In this document: positions 57,131 to 60,000 of the stretch, piece after piece
How the letters are laid out: every line of letters starts with the position of its first letter
Position numbering within the stretch: position 1 is the stretch's first letter
Assembly (NCBI GenBank): GCA_914767715.1
Contig: OU612071.1
Coordinates: forward strand, 22,009,681 to 22,069,680
DNA length: 60,000 nucleotides
DNA from: Membranipora membranacea
Lineage: Eukaryota; Bryozoa; Gymnolaemata; Cheilostomatida; Membraniporidae
Reading direction: 5' to 3'
Notes under the pieces: generated by a model
What the model was told of the DNA's origin: nothing
What the model saw: only the letters and a program-made list of their open reading frames with translations
Databases searched by the model: none
Position numbers and translations under genes: made by a program

Positions 57131-59448
57131 TGAAGTAGCTAAGTGTTTACTGCTTAAAATCATCATCACCATCATTGAGTCATTGTTTTCTCCCTCCGAT
57201 ATTGACACTCTATATTGGCGAACACCCCCCCCCCTCAATTATAGGTGATAGTGTTAAGATTTAAACCTCTCTTCTTCTTTGCTCCGAAGTAAAAGTCAGG
57301 TTCGCCAAGGGTTATCCTCTCATTTAATAGTAGAGGACAACTCTATATTGCACTTCTAAACAATAGAATTGAGTTTCTATTTTGATAAGCTTGCACAAAT
57401 TGGCCACAATGGTGTGACTATCAGGGTTTCCCCTTTGAGCAGGCCACCCTCCACCGAGATTTTTGGTCTGCTTTTTTCTGTATTAAACTAATCCCTGTTT
57501 TGATTCAAGTTTTGATTTTTTTTTCACACCTGAAATATCGTTGCTGTGACCATTGAGGGGGCTTTTAAGGCCGATTTCTCCATCCCACAGCACCTTCGAC
57601 TGTATACCTCTTCTGAGAGTGAAGCTATTCTGTCTGGCTGATGATAAATAGGCACCAGCTGTTTTTATATTGATGCAGTCTCTTTTTTTTCTCATCGGTT
57701 CATGTTGATGATCAACAAAGCTTTTTTTATTCCCGGAAACTCAGTACATCTCGGACTTAATTCATTAATATTACACATCAGTTCATTTTTGGCAACTTGA
57801 ATATCCTTCAGCATGGAGTCGATCCCCAACCTCACCTCATAAATCCTTGAGAGGCCACCGTCATCATAACGCCAGTTCTACTCTCACATTATTATTGTAT
57901 TTGCTGATCATCTCCTTGATTGTTGTGTTATACAGTCTAGATCTCTCAGTCTTTATTGCAGGTTTTTTTACAAGTTTGAGCGAGAGCACTCCAACCTCAT
58001 TTGTCGTGTTTTATGTTGTATTTTTTCTAACTGAGCATAGCTCAATAGATTGATGCATAGGCCTACCTCAATTTGCTTGTTTCATCTGCAGCCGTGATAC
58101 CAATGAGGCCAATTCTACCACATCTGTGTTATAGTTTATAGTTTACCATGAAAAACACAGGATAACAATTTATTGCAACAGCAAGTAACTTTCAGTTTAA
58201 AATATTAAGTAAAATTAGGCTTTTTAAATAGGCCACAGTATTTTGCAATTATTTTTTTCCTCATTATGTTTACTGATGGTAGGGATGGGAAGCTTTTGTA
58301 GAATAAACAAACAATTGAGTCAACTGCTGAATCTTCTACTAATGAAACCAGGGGTGATGAGTGTGTTGTTAGTTGTCTGCTTATTGATACTCAACTGAAT
58401 ATTTTGATAAAATAATCCTTCACAAGCTTCAGAATTCATCTCGTCCAAAGATGTTCGCCACATGTCATAAGCGACGATTACCTATGTGATGGCCTGAGTA
58501 AGAAACAGCTAGCCCTCTCAAACACAAACAAATAATCAATATGATTGATATTGATTAAAATATTAAAATATATGTGCCATTTACTACTATAAAGGCTACC
58601 TGAAACAAATCCCTTAAGTCTTGCAGGAGCCTTCACCACACATTTATTTAGATCTAGGCTATCAGCTTCATAACAATCCTCATCCTTATATAGTTTCTCC
58701 TATATTCTTTTCAAGAATTTTGTGTCATCTGTAGACAGCTTGCTTTGATTATTGTGGGAGGTTGATTAAAAATCAGAACTGAACATCTTGATTATACATC
58801 TTCAAAAGTTACTGTCAGAAGTGTTTGTTTGAACTCTAAACTTTACTTCAGATCTATCGTCAATGGATGCTACCACCGCTCTATTTACAAAAAATTGATT
58901 CACTACTTCCTGTGGTGAAGAATAATACACCATCCTACATTCTGTGAGTTTAGAAAATGGCTTATGGTCTATGCCAGCAATGTAGTCCCTACGTAAGCTA
59001 TCTGAACGTTCTCAAATGATAAAATCGTAACTGACTTATCTCTCGACTGAAGTTTTGCCGCTCTGGCGCTGGCTGTGGTTCTGGTGATCACAGTCGTAAT
59101 AGTTGGCTGCAGCTCTCACTCTGGCTTTCGGCACTGTTAGGACTTTCCCTTTTGTAAGATTAGGCACGCTACGTTTGAAAGGTCGCAGATAAACACCTAA
59201 ATTATTTGTTCTTAGATTAAGGTAGTTTAAAGTAGATCTGTCGCAGAAGGCAGATTGCTATACTTCTATAAGGTAGTAGTTTTATACCAGCACATAATAA
59301 TGTAATGTTTTCTCATAAGATATAGGATCAAGACCAGATGAATTAAATATAGAAGTGAAAAAGTCAAGTCAAATTTTCAGAGTTGTTTGGACATCTCTAA
59401 GCAATTCACAAAAACAGTTATCATTTAAAATTATCGAGTTATAAAAAT
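57131..59448. other. No gene recognised with confidence
   Basis: A C-run lies at about 57223-57234. On the minus strand, around 57720-57850, a short helical stretch (GIDSMLKDIQVAKNELM) resembles a coiled coil of a retroelement ORF1, but stops surround it. The rest is featureless AT-rich DNA. Confidence 0.4.
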
Positions 59449-60000
59449 TCAGAAATAAAAATTACTTATCTTAAAATGGTTACATACACATTTGCTAAAT
59501 TTTTCTTTGCCCTCGTTCCAAAACCCGACAGCCATTGCTGTTTTGGCATTGTACGTTCCACGCCCAAAACTGATCCTTTTGTCATGTACGACATTGAGTG
59601 TGGTATTGAAGCTTTGCACATGCGTTGTGGACATGTCCTCAACATACTGATGGGCGTTCTTGTACTGTGGGACTTTTCTAGAGCATCTGTTAGTAGTTGG
59701 ACACTTAATATTGGCCTCTTTGTGGGGTTAAAAAACCATCCTGCTGCTGGGTCAGGTTTGCAAGTTTTGCAGCGAGCGATGCCGAGGCAGTTGGTGTGAT
59801 CACCCTGATAGTGTTTCATACAGTTGACAAAAGCTCTACGGAAATATTTTGTACTTCCATTAGAATTCTTCAGGCAGAATTTTGCATGTACTCTGAAAGC
59901 ATGGGGCTTGTCATCAAGCTCATTGTGCCATGTCCATCCATAGTCTCTTTTTGGCTCCTTAGACGTGTTCTGTAAGGATTTTTTTCTAGCTGTTTTAATT
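59449..60000 (-). pseudogene. Unnamed transposase-like ORF, continues past the window, one frameshift
   Basis: Minus strand, entering from the right edge: RDYGWTWHNELDDKPHAFRV, AKFCLKNSN, MKHYQGDHTNCLGIARCKTC, then PAAGWFF and VQLLTDALEK. Near 59680 the frame slips by one and continues VPQYKNAHQYVEDMSTTHVQ, SFNTTLNVVHDKRISFG and TAMAVGFWNEG to a stop at 59449. Histidine and Cys spacing (H-x3-DH-x2-C-x4-RC-x2-C) followed by a VQSFN-x-TLN-x-x-x-DKR block recalls a family of uncharacterised transposase-like proteins common in aquatic invertebrates. I cannot name it. The frameshift suggests a dead copy. Confidence 0.55.

Noticed and set aside
57483-57850. Coiled-coil-like minus-strand stretch, considered as a retroelement ORF1
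   Set aside because: Only about 40 residues look helical, stops lie on both sides and no ORF2 is nearby.
59476-59799. 107-codon plus-strand frame at the right edge
   Set aside because: Antisense of the transposase-like frame, which has a clear conserved pattern on the minus strand.
1-60000. CRISPR array, operon-like gene clusters or rRNA
   Set aside because: No regularly spaced identical repeats, no prokaryotic-style gene packing and no rRNA signature; splicing and element types are eukaryotic.

Overview
This is eukaryotic, almost certainly metazoan, nuclear DNA. It is AT-rich, with canonical GT-AG introns, a Pol III tRNA gene, AATAAA signals and a dense, mixed load of transposable elements. 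The repertoire is CR1/L2-type non-LTR elements, BEL/Pao gag, THAP/Kolobok and P-like DNA transposons, many MITEs and a MADF domain. This fits a marine invertebrate such as an echinoderm, hemichordate or lancelet, but the sequence does not settle the species.

Layout. 1-3.2 kb: a minus-strand non-LTR retroelement whose ORF2 (endonuclease plus reverse transcriptase) is open to the window edge; its PHD-finger ORF1 has one in-frame stop. 3.5-6.5 kb: a possible degraded exon, two MITEs and a ~98-bp tandem repeat. 6.7-14.0 kb: a nested array. A BEL/Pao gag relic lies between two LTR-like copies. One LTR copy is interrupted by a full-length-looking CR1-like element with two open ORFs, the other by a 296-bp MITE with an 8-bp target duplication. 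15-18 kb: two decayed P-like transposase relics around a palindromic MITE. 18.7-21.3 kb: a one-TM ORF, a proline-rich terminal exon, a TA-flanked MITE and an RT fragment. 24.4-29.6 kb: a multi-exon minus-strand host gene for a predicted secreted protein of unknown family.

29.85-39.81 kb: the centrepiece, a ~10-kb Kolobok-type DNA transposon with ~270-bp TIRs and TTAA at both junctions. On the minus strand it carries a 12-exon transposase gene: THAP domain, zinc ribbon and DDE core, 769 codons, every exon boundary phase-consistent. Convergent to it is a second, plus-strand gene whose product resembles the P2X7 C-terminal 'ballast' zinc-binding domain. That gene has a TGA exactly where the first metal-binding Cys is expected. 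A TA-flanked MITE with a tRNA-like core sits in one transposase intron.

40-60 kb: mostly non-coding, with scattered relics. These are RT fragments (44.1 kb plus; 52.9-54.4 kb minus, split by a TTAA-flanked insertion), a canonical tRNA-Lys(UUU) at 45.8 kb beside a ~730-bp fold-back repeat, an integrase-like fragment, an endonuclease fragment, a short MADF-domain ORF and, at the right edge, an unnamed transposase-like ORF with a frameshift. Apart from the secreted-protein gene, the tRNA, the proline-rich exon and perhaps the MADF ORF, almost everything recognisable here comes from mobile DNA.
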